A DNA stretch of 64,000 nt. Origin: Adiantum capillus-veneris. Lineage: Eukaryota; Streptophyta; Polypodiopsida; Polypodiales; Pteridaceae. This document shows, piece by piece, positions 36,201-46,159 of the stretch. Each line of letters opens with the position of its first letter. The first letter of the stretch is position 1. The stretch is from the NCBI GenBank assembly GCA_014529385.2, contig CM043943.1, positions 103,262,355 to 103,326,354 on the forward strand, in the 5' to 3' direction. The notes under the pieces were generated by a model. The model was given only the letters and a program-made list of their open reading frames with translations. It was not told where the DNA came from and did not search any database. The position numbers and the translations under genes are program-made.

Positions 36201-36963
36201 TGATATCTTCAGGGCACTGAGCAGAAGCCGGGACCTATCCAAGCATGGATGCATAGCATTTGTCAATCCTCACTTTTTCTTAGTATGCTTCACAAAATGG
36301 ACAATTGTACTAGTTTCCAATTTTATCTTATGATTGCCACATTTTGGTACAATGATTTGCAGTTTTTTTCAAATATGGAAAATGGTTGTTTATTTGTCAA
36401 ATCATGAATAAAGTAATATAATATTTTCACAATGTCTATAAATTACCATTGCTTGAATCTATTTTTGTGAAAGCTTCCAGTAGGTTCCGTTGCACATTAT
36501 TTTTCATGATGACCAGCTATCTTGAGAATAAAATCAAGTCTGCGTGGAATGCCATGGAAGCCATTCCCAACGGAGAGGCGTTGTATGTAGCCGACTGGTT
36601 TAGGGAGGCTCTAAAGGCAACGATCAATGTGTATTGCCTCTATCATTGCCGCAAGGAACTCAATATGCGGAGCTTACTCAACTTGGTCGAGAAGGGACAA
36701 TTCGCTTTCTCTTGCAGGAAGAAGATTGGGCTCATTACAGAGGAGGATGAGGAGGAAATGATGCAGCACCTAGGGAACGTGGTGAATCTTCTTTTGCCAC
36801 TCGAAGGTAGCACATCTACTCCTAAAACCGGGCCTTCCAGAAGATGAACGCTTCTTGCCTATGTAATGCAAGTGCAATAAAATGTAACTTTCTATTATTA
36901 ATGGATGTTATTGTTTTCAGTACCTAAAACCCTAAATCTTTGTCTATGTCTCAACCTCCCTAA

Positions 36964-36965
<2 letters not shown>

Positions 36966-37033
<68 letters not shown>
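36966..37033. repeat. (CT)n microsatellite in MULE right end
   Basis: About 68 bp of CT just inside the right terminal inverted repeat. Confidence 0.97.
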
Positions 37034-37035
<2 letters not shown>

Positions 37036-37081
37036 AGATAGAGATATGAAAAAGGCGAAAGAGTCGACAAGGAGGAAGAGA

Positions 37082-37144
37082 GAATCTGCTCACCTGATTC
37101 TTAAAAACCGCTCACCAAAAATTGCTTGCCTGGAAATATCCCCC
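37082..37144 (-). repeat. MULE right terminal inverted repeat
   Basis: Read on the minus strand it begins GGGGGATATTTCCAGGCAAG and aligns to the left end. A (CT)n tract lies just inside it (36966-37033), as another lies just inside the left end (24986-25007). Confidence 0.85.
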
Positions 37145-37153
37145 ATGCTCAAG
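37145..37153. repeat. MULE 9-bp target-site duplication, right copy
   Basis: ATGCTCAAG, matching ACGCTCAAG at 24887-24895 except for one C/T difference. Confidence 0.85.
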
Positions 37154-38580
37154 CTCTTCAGGAGAGAGTTTATTTTTTCCTTTGTAAACTCCCTTCTCTT
37201 TAGCTTTTTTGGAATTGCCCTTACGAGACTTTTGGACATTGTCCTTCCCCTTAAGCTCATTGGAACCCTTGTTTTCCATGGGCTTAAAATTTCTTTTAGC
37301 CCCCGTTTGGAAATTGATTCGAGAAGCCACTATAGTATGGTGTATAACCGCCAATATGGTGCGTGGCCTTTGGGAGTTGACATACTCCGCCATTTCTTCA
37401 ATTAAGTCCGCACAAAATTGTTGCTTTTGCTCTCCAAAATCCAACTTCTTGAGGACAGTGGCTTTGAGTTGTAAGTCCCAAAACTTGTCTACATATTTGT
37501 GAATGGATTCGTAGGGAGAGAGCTTCAAGCTTCACCATTCGGTGAGTACTTTGTCTTTGGCATCCGTGGCCAAAAACTGCTTCATAATGGAAGCTCTTAA
37601 AGCTTTCCATGTTCGTGGAGCTTCACCGGTGGCCCGTAGGCTAGACCACCATTGTCTGGAAGACTTTTGAAAGTGCATGGCTACATGGCGTAGCTTAGAG
37701 GACTCCGTGAAGCCCTCATCTCCAAATGCCGAATCGAATTGTTGGATAAAGGCCAAGACTTTGTCTGTAGCACCAAAGGTGCCATCATAGGTAAGGAAAG
37801 AGATGCTCTTCCCTCCCACTTTGAACTTCTTGACCTTGGACGACCTCTTCCACACGGCATAGGATTTCCTATGGCCTCTTCTTTTTGATGGTTCAAAAGT
37901 TGCACCATCACTTTCTTCAGAAGATGAAGAATTTGAGGAAGGTGGAGAAGAGGGTGATCTCTTTCTCGCCCTTTTCTTTCCTTGATCTTCTTGGTCTTCA
38001 CCATTACTTTCATAAGAGGAAGAGGATGAAGAAGATGGAGAAGAGGGTGTCCTCTTTCTCACCTTTTTCTTCTCTTGATTTTTATTATCCCTCTTTGAAC
38101 TATGGTGTGGAGAAGTGTGCGATGGTCTTCTCCGTTTTGGAGGTGATGGAGAGCGTTTATCCCACCGTCTTCGTGGAGCCATCTCTGTCGAGGTGGCAAG
38201 AGACTCACTTCTTTCGTGTTCCTTCAATGAAGGCTCTTGAATTCTCCTTTGAGAAGGAGATGCGTCATCAAGGAGAAAATTTATGAGCCCTTCATATGGA
38301 TCCTCTACTTCTTCCCGAATTGGAGAGAGGCCTCTTTTGGAAGTCTCACAAGGAGGCTTCCTAGGTGCTCTCTCGTCATGGTGGGGAGCTTGGAGAATCC
38401 CATGAGCACGAAGCTACCGTTGCACTTCACTTTGGAGGGATAGATTACCCATAGCTTGTTGAAGCCTAGAAACAAGGTAGTTAACAAGCATAGGGGCATC
38501 ATTAGTAGCCTGCTCATTAGCAAAATCAAAGTTATCAACATTAATTTCACTCTCTTTACTATTGTCATCCATTCTAACAA
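37154..38580 (-). pseudogene. Ty3 gag of the chromovirus
   Basis: The minus strand begins MDDNSKESEINVDNFDF at about 38571. It continues through LVNYLVSRLQQAMGN with a stop soon after, then a Ser/Arg/Lys-rich stretch (several SPSSPPSS and RKRSPSS runs, 38200-37900), then the capsid core (AFIQQFDSAFGDEGFTESSK, LRHVAMHFQKSSRQWWSSL, SIMKQFLATDAKDKVLTEW). After a frame change it reads SPYESIHKYVDKFWDLQLKA and ends in the basic KAKEKGVYKGKNKLSPEELE just before the transposon. The protein would form the particle and bind RNA. At least two frame changes and a stop make it inactive. Confidence 0.88.
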
Positions 38581-38982
38581 CTTTTAGGTGTAAACTTTTT
38601 AGGTGTACTTTGACACTTCAAGCCCTAGTTGCTACTCCTCTTTACCCCTTTAGAAAAAGCACTCAAGCTACTGTACCCCTGGCTCGGATACCATTAACTG
38701 CAAGGAATAGAAGAGACGGTCGTTCAACACCAAAACAACACCGGCTTTTTTCAAGCTTCAGCTAATAGCTCAATAGTGGTTAATAAGCCGTAGGCAAGCC
38801 CCGTAGGACTCCATTATTAAGACCATAGCTCTCGACGGTGATGCCCCGTTATCTGCACGAAGCCAGGCGCACTCCAGTGCTGAAAAATCCCTATTCTACT
38901 TACTCACATGCAATTAATAACACCAACCATTTATAGCTAGCTTGAGGACCTCCCTTCTTGAGCAAGAAAAGAGAAACCTTGT

Positions 38983-38994
38983 GCTCTGATACCA
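38983..38994 (-). other. Primer binding site for initiator tRNA-Met
   Basis: On the minus strand the sequence is TGGTATCAGAGC, one base after the LTR end TGTTACA. A second, weaker copy of the motif (plus strand GCTCGGATACCA) lies in the leader at 38683-38694 and has a decayed counterpart in the older element near 10290-10310. Confidence 0.9.
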
Positions 38995-38995
38995 A

Positions 38996-40162
38996 TGTAA
39001 CATTTAGATGGCCTAGCAACTTGTGTGTAGCGGAAACTAGCATGAACATAGTGAGCATTTCGTTAGAATAGATTCCTAATAAGAATAACAAGAGTGCTTG
39101 GGTAATGAGAGCAACAAAAAGTATAACACCTAGTTAGATAGCATGAACAATACTTCAAAAGAGAGAGAAATTAAGCGATTGACAACAGTTGAGGACCGGA
39201 TTTGCATGGAGCCGGTCCCCCCTCCAAAAGGATTTGTATTATGGTTTCTCCCTCAACAGAGACATTTTACAATACAATTCTTTGTGTTCCTTCAATACTA
39301 GCTAGTGCAATGAAGATGGAAACTTCAAGCACTAAGCAAGACACTTATCAAACACAACATCAATTCCCTCACGGTCTCAGACCCAAGACCTCACACACCT
39401 TCGAAGATGGTGAGAGCTAGCGGGGTATGAGAGTAGATAGAGAGGAAGGAGTAGTCTTACGAGAAAGATATACATCTCCTCACATAATCACTCATATTAG
39501 CATAGCTTAGCTTAGTAATTAGCATGGTAGAGGATATGAGCATGCATTGAAGCTTGGCTCTTGGTTGGATTTTCATCACAAAGCCAAGAGTTGTTGGTGT
39601 AGGCCTCCCTTCTCACAAGCTTGGAGTATGTGGTAAGCTTTCCATTAAAGCTTGAGAAGGAGAGAGAGAGAGAGTCTTCTTGCTTCACGCATTGATTGTG
39701 TGAGTGAATAATGCCTTGAGAAAATCAGCCCCCTCTCTCTCTTGGTCGACCCCCCTTGCTCATTGCTCATGCTACAACCCTATTGGACCTCCCCAGCCTC
39801 AGCCAATGGAAATTAAGCAGCATAAGTGATAGCCTTCTGACATGTGTCCCCCTTTCCCCTTTTGTGAGAGCTTTAGGTAATTAATAAATGCAACTAAACT
39901 CTCATTGGACCCATAAGAATCACGCAAGCCATTGTGCTGGTGAATGCTCATTGGACCCCAGACTGTCCAATAGTCTTCTAGAGAGCTTAATTTCTTATTG
40001 GTTCTTTTATTAAGTGTTTTTAAATTGATTAAACTAGATTTACTCTCGCCTAATTCTCATTGGTCCACCTCCAAGGTCATCCAATAGGATTTGAGTACAC
40101 CTTGTGGGCATCTAGGCTAGGGAGCTGACATGTGTCCCTCATTCCCTTTGTGTAAAGGGAGC

Positions 40163-40221
<59 letters not shown>

Positions 40222-40596
40222 TTTCTCTCTCATCTCCTACAACTAGGGCTCGCCCCCTCCTATGTAGGGATGCATGAAGCTCTTGGGACACACACAAAGC
40301 ATCCAATTTCCCTATGTTTGACCTTTGGACACAACCTTTGAATTTTGGAACCTTAGCATTTTGGAAGTACTAATGGGCTAAACCATACGGTCTTTTAAGG
40401 CCATTGTTGCACATTTCTCTTTTGTTGATGGCCCCCCCTTTGGTTCCCTGTTTTCCCTCCTTTGGATCCTTACTATGGCCGGTCTGCCAACTTAACCAAT
40501 ATTCTAGTTTTTTCTCCCCTGGCACTTCCCCATATTAAATGATCAGTTTAACATGAGAAAATCATATAGGAGAATTAGATATTAGTTTTTATGACA
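38996..40596 (-). repeat. 5' LTR of the chromovirus (1601 bp)
   Basis: It starts TGTAACATTTAGATGGCC and ends ATGACA, followed by target duplication ACAAA (40597-40601). It contains (GT)n(GA)n at 40163-40221. Compared with the 3' LTR it has scattered substitutions and several small indels. Confidence 0.92.
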
Positions 40597-40601
40597 ACAA
40601 A
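40597..40601. repeat. Target-site duplication ACAAA, right copy
   Basis: Matches 19499-19503 on the other side of the 21.1-kb insertion. Confidence 0.9.
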
Positions 40602-43531
40602 AATCACGATTCATCATGAACCAGGTCATCAAAACTGTAACATAACTATCCAAATAGGTCACCCTAAGGTCTAATAACACTCTCCTGTAGTTAAAATGAT
40701 ATAAAACAAAGTTTTAAGCAATCAAAATTGAAGATATGGCTCGTAGACGCTTAGTCACAAACCACCACAAACTTGAAGTGCTTACTCTTAAAAGAAAGAG
40801 CAAGAGAAGAGGAACACAATGCAACTTTCACAATTTGAAATAGATTACCCAATCAAGGGTTATGTTGATTACAAAGTTGAGCTGATAAGCCACTTGACAA
40901 TAAATACAACAAGAGCTCTTTAGTTATCCAAAAGAATTGTCCCTTTCAAGCTAAACTATTGTCTTATATACCTAGGGCTTTTAAAAAATGGCCATTGACC
41001 AGCTACTTTGAGCCTTACATACATAATAAGGCATTTACAACTCAAAAATATGTAGCTCCAGGATCAAAATTACATACATCAGTTCATGTACATGGCTCTT
41101 GGAAAAAATAAAGTACAATGTATCAAAAATGTGGCTCTGAAATCTATGTTCAGCTACGAGAGTCCCCCATAAGCTATAATGGCCAAACACTATGTATATG
41201 GTGCAACAGTAAATAGGTAATTCAACAAGGACCGATTGATATAGATAACATGGATCATCATGTTGGATATGGCCTACAACATCTGCTTCATTTGTGTGTT
41301 GTTGGTAGTGAACTTGGGATGCATTGAGACATTCTCGCAGTGAGGAGAGCTAAGCTTGGCGTGGAGAGAGAGGTTGGCCTATCTTCTAGCAAAAAATGAA
41401 TGTTTAGGGAAGACCTATGCTAGAGAGCAACAGATAGTTGAAATAGCACTATCTAAATGCCCATCATCTCTATAAATATGGAATACACAGCATGGGTGAC
41501 ACACAGATTTGGATTATGGACTAAATGCTCTTGTTTCCTTCATACAAGTGTACTTGATTATAAAGCCTTACTCTCCTGCCCAAAGGACTACATGCAGATA
41601 CACCTAGACCCTGCCTAAGACAAGATCATTACACCTTCTAGGGTAAAAGTCGCAATACAAGTGCGGGTCCATGTAGTAGGCCACTCAACGGGGATTTATT
41701 TTGTACAACACATTTCCAAAACATGACAACCATGTGGGTGTGATGGTACAAGAAAGCTGACGTGTTCAATTTCCATTCATCAAATCCCCCATCATTTGTG
41801 TCCTTTGTATGGGGCGGGTATGGGCCTTGCTACTAGCACTCAGTTTTGTTACACAGTAAAATGAAAATGTGCATCTCGCCTTCACTATAGTGCATCAAAT
41901 GCACTCCCGCTTTTTGCGCATGGAAGCCCTCCTCTCAAGCATCATTTTTGCGCCATTCCTCACTTAAATCAGATTTGAGATGATGATGATCAAGTCTCGG
42001 TGTCCTTGACTTGGCACCTTTACCCTACCAGCCCTTAGGTTGTTACCGCCACCATGGTCACACATTCGTGGACACACTCCACAACATTCACACATATTTT
42101 CCAAAAAAAAAAAGGAAAAATGATCAAAATACCCATGTAATTTGCAGAAATTTCCAAAATACCCCTCAAATTTTAAAATTCCCTATGTACCCCTCATATT
42201 TGGCCAAAGATTCCCAAAATGCCCTTCAATTTTGCCAAAATTCCAAAATACCCCTTATTAACCTTGCAAGCATCTCTAAAACAGATGATAGAAGTAGGAT
42301 TTTAGATGGTATTGAGGGCTCTTCAGACATGATTGTCCATCATTTTTGAACACGGATGTCTCTACACGTGAGCTCATTGGTGAATAATTTTGTCAGAGAC
42401 TCTCAAAGATAGATCTCCATTGTCATAAACATTAGACTGTGCAAAAATTGTATTTTGGGGAATTTTTGAAATTTGAGGGGTATTATAAACGACTTTCATT
42501 TGTGCAAGGAGCGAGCAGCGATCACGATATTCTCTCCGCCTGACGCAGTCCCTGCTGTTGGCCATGGTTGGTAAAAGCTCTCTTGCAAGGTGCGCAGAGT
42601 ATCAGACCAATGCAGGTACCAGCAGCAAGCAATTGGCCGGGAATTGCATGACCTCGAAGTCCAAACATGCCCTCTTCTGCCGAGGTATGGAAGCTTGCCT
42701 GCTTTCTTTGTTGGCACACCGCACTACAACAGTGGGATTATAAATTCACATAAGGCAGCCAGAGACTGATGTGGATCCATGAATACACGTGCGGGCAGTC
42801 AGACATGGCCTCACATACGAGTTGTTACCATGTCTTTGAGGGCAGATGGGGATTGATTTGTCGACTGCTTCATACTCTAGCTGCACTTGTGGGTTTTTTC
42901 TTTCTCATTACCCTAAACCCTAGGAAGCGTGGTATTATACTCTAACAAGATAAAGAGAGGCTTCACACAGATCTGGGTTTCTCTCCAAGCTTCCACATCG
43001 CAAACTTCCACAGGTTGAATTGCTGGTGTTTGACCTGAACAGCAAATTATGTGGTGAAAATATGCAACAGGGCTGGATGCATTTACAGCTTTCGGTTTGT
43101 GCGTTTGTGGTTATACTCCGCATGGTGTTCTCTAGCTCAAGATACACGCAGTCACATGGTTTCTTAGAAACCTTTTGCTCTCCAAGGAGGACTAGAAAAA
43201 AGTTGCATTTCTTTTGGATGGTAGATAGTGTGGCTATAAGATGGCCAGAGAATACAGCACATTGTGGCATACCTCTTACCAGGCGAGACATTCTTTGCCA
43301 ACATCCAATTTTTGCTTTCCAAACCTCTTCACAAAAAAGGACTTTAACTGTTCATGTACCTCAACCAATCTCGTTTATGTCATCTTATACTTGATTTTGA
43401 TAGGACTGTTCTTGCAACAAGGAAGCATGCACATAAGAATCACTGAAATTCCGAGGGTTGTTTTTACCAACACCTTGAACAGCCAATTATTTTAGGTGTG
43501 GGTGTTTCACGGCAAGAGCATGGGTGTGCAC
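40602..43531. other. Gene-free stretch; start probably rest of Tat-like LTR
   Basis: The first few hundred bases should be the other part of the LTR begun at 19180, but its outer end is not visible by eye. Around 42125-42260 there is a run of degenerate AAATACCCCTCAAATTTT-like units; one of them recurs inverted at about 42450-42487. No protein-coding region with recognisable content was seen. The last 500 bp is presumably 5' flank of the PPR gene. Confidence 0.4.
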
Positions 43532-43532
43532 G

Positions 43533-43572
<40 letters not shown>

Positions 43573-43637
43573 TGAATGGATAATCCCAAGGGACCAAATT
43601 GCTCTATCCTACAAATCTTGAGCTGAGGGCCTTATAC

Positions 43638-43679
<42 letters not shown>
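43532..43679. repeat. CA/GA microsatellites upstream of the PPR gene
   Basis: (CA)n at 43532-43548 runs into (GA)n to 43572, and a second (GA)n lies at 43639-43679, ending 75 bp before the start codon. GA-rich tracts can act as promoter elements in plants, but this is only a possibility here. Confidence 0.9.
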
Positions 43680-43684
<5 letters not shown>

Positions 43685-43753
43685 TAAGCGGAAGTTATCA
43701 GCTACGGCTCTTGAGCATGTCTATAGTTCTTAAGCCTTCCTTTAGAGAGGAAG

Positions 43754-46159
43754 ATGGCGTGTCTTAACAGTGCCAGAACTGTGAAAACATCTCAAGCTCT
43801 TGAGCTTTATAATTGGGAAGCATCGAGCTTAGAGAATGCCATTGTTGGTTTAGAGCAACTGACAGAGGGAGCCTCAATAGGCAGCATCGTTTGCGTGTTG
43901 CAGAAATGCAGGAAAGAGAAAAATTTGGATTGTGCAAGGCGTGCACACTTGCACATTCGTGAACATGGACTGGAGGAGAATACAGTGATTGGCAATTACC
44001 TTGTCCCTACTCTTGCGGATTGTGGAGGCCTTTCAGAGGCACAGCAGGTCTTTGAATCGCTAAAATACAAAAATGAGCATTCCTGGACCTTTCTTATTCA
44101 AGGATACGTTGAAAGTGGAGACTTTGCACATGCTCTCAACCTTTATCAGAGCATGAAGGAACAAAATGTATCTCCAAACAGATATACTCTTCAATTGATC
44201 CTTAAAGCCTGTGCAAAATTGCAACGTGTTGAGAAGGGCCATGAAACACATGCAGAGGTTATTAAAAACACATATGAAGGTAATCAGTTTGTTGCTAGTA
44301 CTCTAGTGGACATGTACGTGAAATGCGGGCTGCTTGCGGAAGCACAGGACGTGTTTGATGAGCTGGTTGTGCAGGATATTGTTTCATGGACAGCGCTAAT
44401 CGCTGGCTATGCCGAACATGGTCCTCATGCGAAAGCCTTGGATTGTGTCGAAAGGATGCAAGCTAAAGGCATTTATCCTGATGCTTTTACATTTGTTTGT
44501 ACCTTAAAGGCCTGTACCAGCCTAGGCGCCATGAGTAAAGGGCAAGAAATCCATCAAGAAATCGTCAGAGTAGGCCTTGAAGGAGAGCCTTTTGTGGGAA
44601 GCGCTTTGGTTGATATGTATGCGAAGTGTGCATCAGTCATGGAAGCTGAAAGAGTGTTCGATAGGCTACTTGTTCGCGATGTTGTTTTATGGAATGTTAT
44701 CATTGCAGCGTATGCTGAGCAGGGCGAACGTGACAAAGCGTCACATTGTCTAAGAATTATGCGTCAGCAAGATGTATCTCCAAATGCATTGACTTTTATT
44801 GCACTTCTGCAAGGTTATGATGGTTCAGGGCTCATGGATGAAATGCAGGACATACACATTGAGGTTACAAAAGAGGGACTAGAGAGGGATCCCCTTGTTG
44901 GCAGTGCCTTAGTGGGCATATATGCCAGGTCTGGTGCTCTTATTGACGCACTAAAGATTTTTGACAAGCTATGTTCAAGAAATGTCGTCTCTTGGACTGC
45001 ATTAATATCAGGGTACGCTGATCATTGTTTTGGTGCTGAAGCACTCAATTGTCTGAAAGAGATGCAAGCAGATGGAGTTGCTCCTAATGATGTTACATTT
45101 GTCTGCGGTTTGAAAGCATGTGGCCAGATAGGTGCGCTTGATAGAGGACGTGAACTTCACTCAATGATTGCAATAGAGGGGTTTGAAAGAGATACTTTTG
45201 TTGGGAATACTTTAGTGGATGTGTATGCCAGGTGTGGTATGCTTCTAGAAGCAAGGGATGTGTTCGATGAGTTGCAGGTACAGGATGTTGTTTCATGGAA
45301 TGCATTGAGCTCACGATATCTTGAACATGGCTTTGATGAGGAAGCATTGTCCTGTTTGGAGCAAATGAAAGGAATGAGCATTTCTCCAGACTTACTGACA
45401 TATGTGCGGTGCTTGAAAGCTTGTGGGTGCCTTGGAGTTGTCGAAAAGGGGCAAGAATTGCATGCGGATGTTAGCATAGAAGCATTTGAAGAAGATCCTT
45501 TTGTTCGCAGCACAGTAGTGGACATGTATTCAAAGTGTGGTCTGCTTTTAGAAGCCCATGATGTGTTTGATGATTTGCCAGTTAAGGATGTAGTGGTGTG
45601 GAACGCACTACTTGCGGGGTATGCGTTCAAGGGGGAGAGCGCGTGTGTCTTCGACCTGGTTGAAAAGATGAAGGGACAAGATGTGGAGCCTAATGAGGTT
45701 ACATATCTTAGTATTCTCACTGCTTGCAGCCACGAGGGACTTGTGGTGAAGGGTTTGATTGATTTTCAGGCTTTAGCGAGACAACATGTTGGTCTTGTGA
45801 CCATCCATCATTACAACTGCATTGTTGATCTTTTAGGACGTGCTGGCTGCCTTGACGAAGCGGTCGCAATATTGAAGAAATTCCCATGCCAACCTAATCT
45901 AGTCACATGGAGCACCTTGCTGGGTGCATGCCGCAAATGGGGCGACATAGAACTTGCTAGGCAGGCATTTGAAAGTGCACACATAGCAGATGAGAAACAT
46001 GCTGCAGTTTTCATTGCAATGGCCAGAATCTATGCAAGTGCTAATATGTGGGAAGATGCAAAGCTGGTACAAGGGACTCAACATGCATCGAAAGGGTTGA
46101 GGCCACAAAAGATGGAGGATGTCTGCAAGCGCTGGGATATTCATGATGAAGCTGAATAA
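43754..46159 (+). CDS. PLS-class pentatricopeptide repeat protein, E type
   Basis: An 801-residue, intronless protein expected to bind organelle RNA sequence-specifically, as PLS-class PPR proteins do in plastid and mitochondrial RNA editing. P-L-S triplets repeat with a period of exactly 101 residues: the phrase (Q/P/T)FVxSxLVDMYxKCG or a variant starts at residues 178, 279, 380, 481 and 582, with a first copy near 76. Each triplet carries VVSWxALIxGYA and a TFVxxLKAC-like phrase. From about residue 690 (HHYNCIVDLLGRAGCLDEA) it passes into an E-type end (VFIAMARIYASANMWEDAK near 752). It stops in a short basic-acidic tail without a DYW deaminase (no HxE or CxxC). An in-frame TAG at 43724 supports this ATG. 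No obvious transit peptide was recognised by eye. It is the only gene here that looks intact. Confidence 0.95.
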   Translation: MACLNSARTVKTSQALELYNWEASSLENAIVGLEQLTEGASIGSIVCVLQKCRKEKNLDCARRAHLHIREHGLEENTVIGNYLVPTLADCGGLSEAQQVFESLKYKNEHSWTFLIQGYVESGDFAHALNLYQSMKEQNVSPNRYTLQLILKACAKLQRVEKGHETHAEVIKNTYEGNQFVASTLVDMYVKCGLLAEAQDVFDELVVQDIVSWTALIAGYAEHGPHAKALDCVERMQAKGIYPDAFTFVCTLKACTSLGAMSKGQEIHQEIVRVGLEGEPFVGSALVDMYAKCASVMEAERVFDRLLVRDVVLWNVIIAAYAEQGERDKASHCLRIMRQQDVSPNALTFIALLQGYDGSGLMDEMQDIHIEVTKEGLERDPLVGSALVGIYARSGALIDALKIFDKLCSRNVVSWTALISGYADHCFGAEALNCLKEMQADGVAPNDVTFVCGLKACGQIGALDRGRELHSMIAIEGFERDTFVGNTLVDVYARCGMLLEARDVFDELQVQDVVSWNALSSRYLEHGFDEEALSCLEQMKGMSISPDLLTYVRCLKACGCLGVVEKGQELHADVSIEAFEEDPFVRSTVVDMYSKCGLLLEAHDVFDDLPVKDVVVWNALLAGYAFKGESACVFDLVEKMKGQDVEPNEVTYLSILTACSHEGLVVKGLIDFQALARQHVGLVTIHHYNCIVDLLGRAGCLDEAVAILKKFPCQPNLVTWSTLLGACRKWGDIELARQAFESAHIADEKHAAVFIAMARIYASANMWEDAKLVQGTQHASKGLRPQKMEDVCKRWDIHDEAE

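Larger units (their letters stand above)
30515..36847 (+). pseudogene. Mutator-like transposase (MURA type), decayed and interrupted
   Basis: It would cut and paste the element in the nucleus. From left to right: N-terminal basic part (30711-30900), a Cys/His-rich DNA-binding-like region (VRLSHCIGSLKC, CKIGDKSLTCHFCK, then MIHCGTNRHDV; 30960-31310), a segment ending QDRDVDLRRAWIQFYR at 31828, a 2.48-kb insertion, then RRVNEWVTMACYVYDPRY from 34318, the DDE-type core (34440-35200), a Cys-rich stretch, and a SWIM zinc finger (35870-36180). A C-terminal exon (36510-36844, ENKIKSAWNAMEAIPNGEAL) may follow. Single-base frame changes are seen near 31130, 31770, 34485 and 36065. Some breaks near 31530-31600 and 36260-36480 could be introns. 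Confidence 0.75.
24896..37144. mobile_element. 12.25-kb Mutator-like DNA transposon
   Basis: The ends form an imperfect terminal inverted repeat of about 62 bp. The best 50 bp agree at about 80 percent, with anchors AAGCAATTT or GAGCAATTT, then TTTTTAAGAATC, then GAGC and GATTC. A 9-bp target duplication flanks it. It sits inside the zinc-knuckle part of the chromovirus gag-pol, whose frame resumes cleanly on the other side. Contents: a minus-strand multi-exon gene with a ParB-like motif (25.2-29.4 kb), a CACGTG-rich intergenic region, and a plus-strand transposase with SWIM finger (30.5-36.8 kb) interrupted by a 2.48-kb insertion. Frameshifts in the transposase imply the copy is inactive. 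Confidence 0.9.
19504..40596 (-). mobile_element. Complete Ty3 chromovirus carrying a nested MULE
   Basis: Footprint 21,093 bp. The 3' LTR (19504-21097) and 5' LTR (38996-40596) start TGTAACATTTAGATGGCC and end TGACA, and are flanked by ACAAA on both sides. Inside, on the minus strand, are the iMet primer site, gag (38580 to 37154), zinc knuckle, protease, reverse transcriptase, RNase H, integrase, chromodomain and a polypurine tract. The gag-pol frame is split at the zinc knuckle by a 12,249-bp DNA transposon. Without it the element is about 8.8 kb. Pol also contains independent stops. The LTRs differ by small indels and scattered substitutions, so the insertion is not recent. Confidence 0.93.

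Noticed and set aside
38683-38694. Second primer site implying another LTR boundary
   Set aside because: GCTCGGATACCA is one or two bases off the initiator-Met motif and has no LTR terminus next to it; the true site adjoins the LTR at 38983-38994.
42493-43500. Upstream exons of the PPR gene
   Set aside because: Short open frames only, no PPR-like residues and no need for them, since an in-frame stop precedes the ATG at 43754.
45157-45720. 187-residue minus-strand open frame
   Set aside because: Antisense shadow of the PPR repeats.
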